Shown here: piece by piece, positions 53,989-55,221 of the stretch
Position numbering within the stretch: the stretch's first letter is position 1
Layout of the letters: the number at the start of each line of letters is the position of its first letter
NCBI GenBank assembly: GCA_040878115.1
Contig: JBBDMV010000152.1
Coordinates: forward strand, 1-55,221
Length of the DNA: 55,221 nucleotides
From: JBBDMU01 sp040878115
GTDB lineage: Bacteria > Bacteroidota > Rhodothermia > Balneolales > Natronogracilivirgulaceae
Direction of reading: 5' to 3'
The notes under the pieces: generated by a model
What the model saw: only the letters and a program-made list of their open reading frames with translations
Database searches by the model: none
Told to the model about the DNA's origin: nothing
Made by a program: the position numbers and the translations under genes

Positions 53989-55124
53989 TGCTATATCTTT
54001 TACTAGAATATTTAAGGGAAGTAACCGACCCCACCGGTTTCGGCGTGTTCAGTTTTATCACAGTTCGAAGTGCACTGGCAGCGTTTACAGCACTTATTAT
54101 CTCGATATCCTTCGGTAAGCATATTATCAAATGGCTGGAGAATATGCAGCTGAAAGAAACCTTTCGTGATGGTGTTGGTCTCGATCATCACAAAACTAAA
54201 ACCGGAACCCCGAGCATGGGCGGGCTTATTATTTTGCTCGCTATTGTTATCCCGACGCTGCTTTGGGCCCAGCCGAATAATATGTACATCATCCTTATTC
54301 TGTTTGTGATTATTTCTCTCGGTATCGTCGGTTTTGTGGATGATTATATTAAAATCATCAAAAAAGATAAGAATGGCCTGCTGGGTAAGTTCAAGATCAC
54401 CGGACAGGTTTTTGTGGGGACTGTACTTGGTTCTGTGCTTTATTTTCATCCTGATTTCCAGGATACCAGCACCGTGAGTACCGTACCTTTCTTCAAATCA
54501 ATCACCGTAGATTACGCCATTTTCGGGGATTCATTAGGATGGATCGTTTATATCCCCGTCTGCATTTTCATCATCACGGCCCTCAGTAATTCCGTGAACC
54601 TTACAGACGGACTCGATGGACTCGCTAGTGGCACATCGGCTATTGGGGGGCTTGCCCTTGGTATCCTGGCGTATGTCTCCGGCAGGATAGATTACTCGAA
54701 CTTCCTGGACATCATGTTTCTACCTGGAAGCGCTGAGCTTACTATTTTTTGTGCAGCCCTTGTCGGGGCTTGTTTTGGTTTCTTGTGGTACAATACCTAT
54801 CCCGCTGAGGTTTTTATGGGTGATACCGGCTCTCTCGCACTTGGGGGAGCTATTGGCGCTGTTGCTTTAATGGTTCACAAAGAGTTATTGCTTCCGATTT
54901 TATGTGGGGTGTTTTTAATGGAGGCACTTTCGGTGATCCTGCAAACTGGATATTTCAAGTACACAAAAAAGCGCAATGGCGTAGGGGAACGTCTTTTCCT
55001 GATGGCTCCTCTGCATCACCATTTTGAGAAAAAAGGGTGGGCAGAGCCTAAGATCGTTGTGCGGTTTTGGATCATAGCTATCCTGCTGGCCACATTCACC
55101 ATCATAACTCTGAAGCTGCGATGA
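53988..55124 (+). CDS. mraY: Phospho-MurNAc-pentapeptide transferase MraY
   Basis: Polytopic inner-membrane enzyme making lipid I, with about ten membrane helices over 378 residues. Signatures are TKTGTPSMGGLI, the catalytic DD in GFVDDYIKI, NSVNLTDGLDGLA, and the PLHHHFEKKGW loop. It starts on the last base of the murE stop and overlaps murD by 4 bp. Confidence 0.97.
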   Translation: MLYLLLEYLREVTDPTGFGVFSFITVRSALAAFTALIISISFGKHIIKWLENMQLKETFRDGVGLDHHKTKTGTPSMGGLIILLAIVIPTLLWAQPNNMYIILILFVIISLGIVGFVDDYIKIIKKDKNGLLGKFKITGQVFVGTVLGSVLYFHPDFQDTSTVSTVPFFKSITVDYAIFGDSLGWIVYIPVCIFIITALSNSVNLTDGLDGLASGTSAIGGLALGILAYVSGRIDYSNFLDIMFLPGSAELTIFCAALVGACFGFLWYNTYPAEVFMGDTGSLALGGAIGAVALMVHKELLLPILCGVFLMEALSVILQTGYFKYTKKRNGVGERLFLMAPLHHHFEKKGWAEPKIVVRFWIIAILLATFTIITLKLR

Positions 55125-55221
55125 TATCTGTAAGAAACAGGAATATCGTGATTATCGGTGCCGCCAAAAGCGGAGTTGCTGCGGCGCGCATGCTGCAGCA
55201 CAGAGGTACACGTGTATTTGT
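55121..55221 (+). CDS. murD: UDP-MurNAc-alanine-D-glutamate ligase MurD (partial)
   Basis: 5' end only (33 complete codons before the window edge). The N-terminus NRNIVIIGAAKSGVAAARML is typical of the MurD Rossmann-like domain. The ATG at 55121 overlaps the mraY stop (ATGA). Confidence 0.85.
   Translation, partial: MISVRNRNIVIIGAAKSGVAAARMLQHRGTRVF

Noticed and set aside
1..55221. tRNA, rRNA or transposase genes
   Set aside because: I saw no cloverleaf with a T-loop GTTCRA pattern, no rRNA segment and no transposase-like protein in the window.

Overview
The window is a bacterial chromosomal segment from a Gram-negative organism with an outer membrane. It encodes two TonB-dependent receptors, lipoproteins, an outer-membrane barrel and a MurE with the meso-diaminopimelate signature. 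A FecI/FecR/SusC-style signalling cluster with an N-terminal STN domain, promoter-like TTG/TAnnTTTG elements, weak Shine-Dalgarno sequences and moderate GC content point to the FCB group. A Balneolales-type bacterium is my best guess; this is inference from gene style, not a database match.

Layout. 1-5.4 kb: a radical SAM protein converges on a short-chain dehydrogenase, purL and a HAD phosphatase. 5.4-9 kb: a repeat-rich stretch in which recQ lies between two direct copies of a ~250 bp hairpin-forming element. 9-18 kb: a TonB receptor, then trmB, pdxH, hisIE and gltB on the minus strand. 18-30.7 kb: a split histidine locus. hisF stands apart from hisGDCBHA, separated by a BLUF-domain nucleotidyl cyclase (a predicted light-activated adenylate cyclase), an aldehyde dehydrogenase, a DUF4139 secreted protein and an aminotransferase. 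A 30-codon leader peptide with nine histidines precedes hisG, and a palindromic element sits between hisG and hisD. 30.8-33.4 kb: debris (a broken DinB-like gene, a stub lipoprotein, an 11-bp iteron array) followed by an XRE-ImmA/DUF4411 toxin-antitoxin-like pair. 33.8-36 kb: an OsmC protein, a small conserved-looking protein and a Gfo/Idh/MocA oxidoreductase. 36.1-41.6 kb: a transenvelope signalling operon (ECF sigma, DUF5666-like lipoprotein, FecR, STN-TonB receptor). 41.6-48 kb: a small lipoprotein, lepA, a secreted protein, lepB, an outer-membrane barrel and rlmN. 48.4-55.2 kb: the start of the division/cell-wall cluster mraZ-rsmH-ftsL-ftsI-murE-mraY-murD, running off the right edge.

How it works together. 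Nearly the whole histidine pathway is present (HisG, HisIE, HisA, HisHF, HisB, HisC, HisD), but no intact histidinol-phosphatase is seen; HisB carries only a decayed HAD-like N-terminal region. GltB next to hisF and hisIE links histidine synthesis to glutamine/glutamate supply. The dcw genes are tightly overlapping, with an MraZ operator just downstream of a candidate promoter. The most unusual observations are the BLUF-cyclase, the his leader peptide, the phase-locked 11-bp inverted iteron arrays at two loci, and the repeat-flanked recQ.
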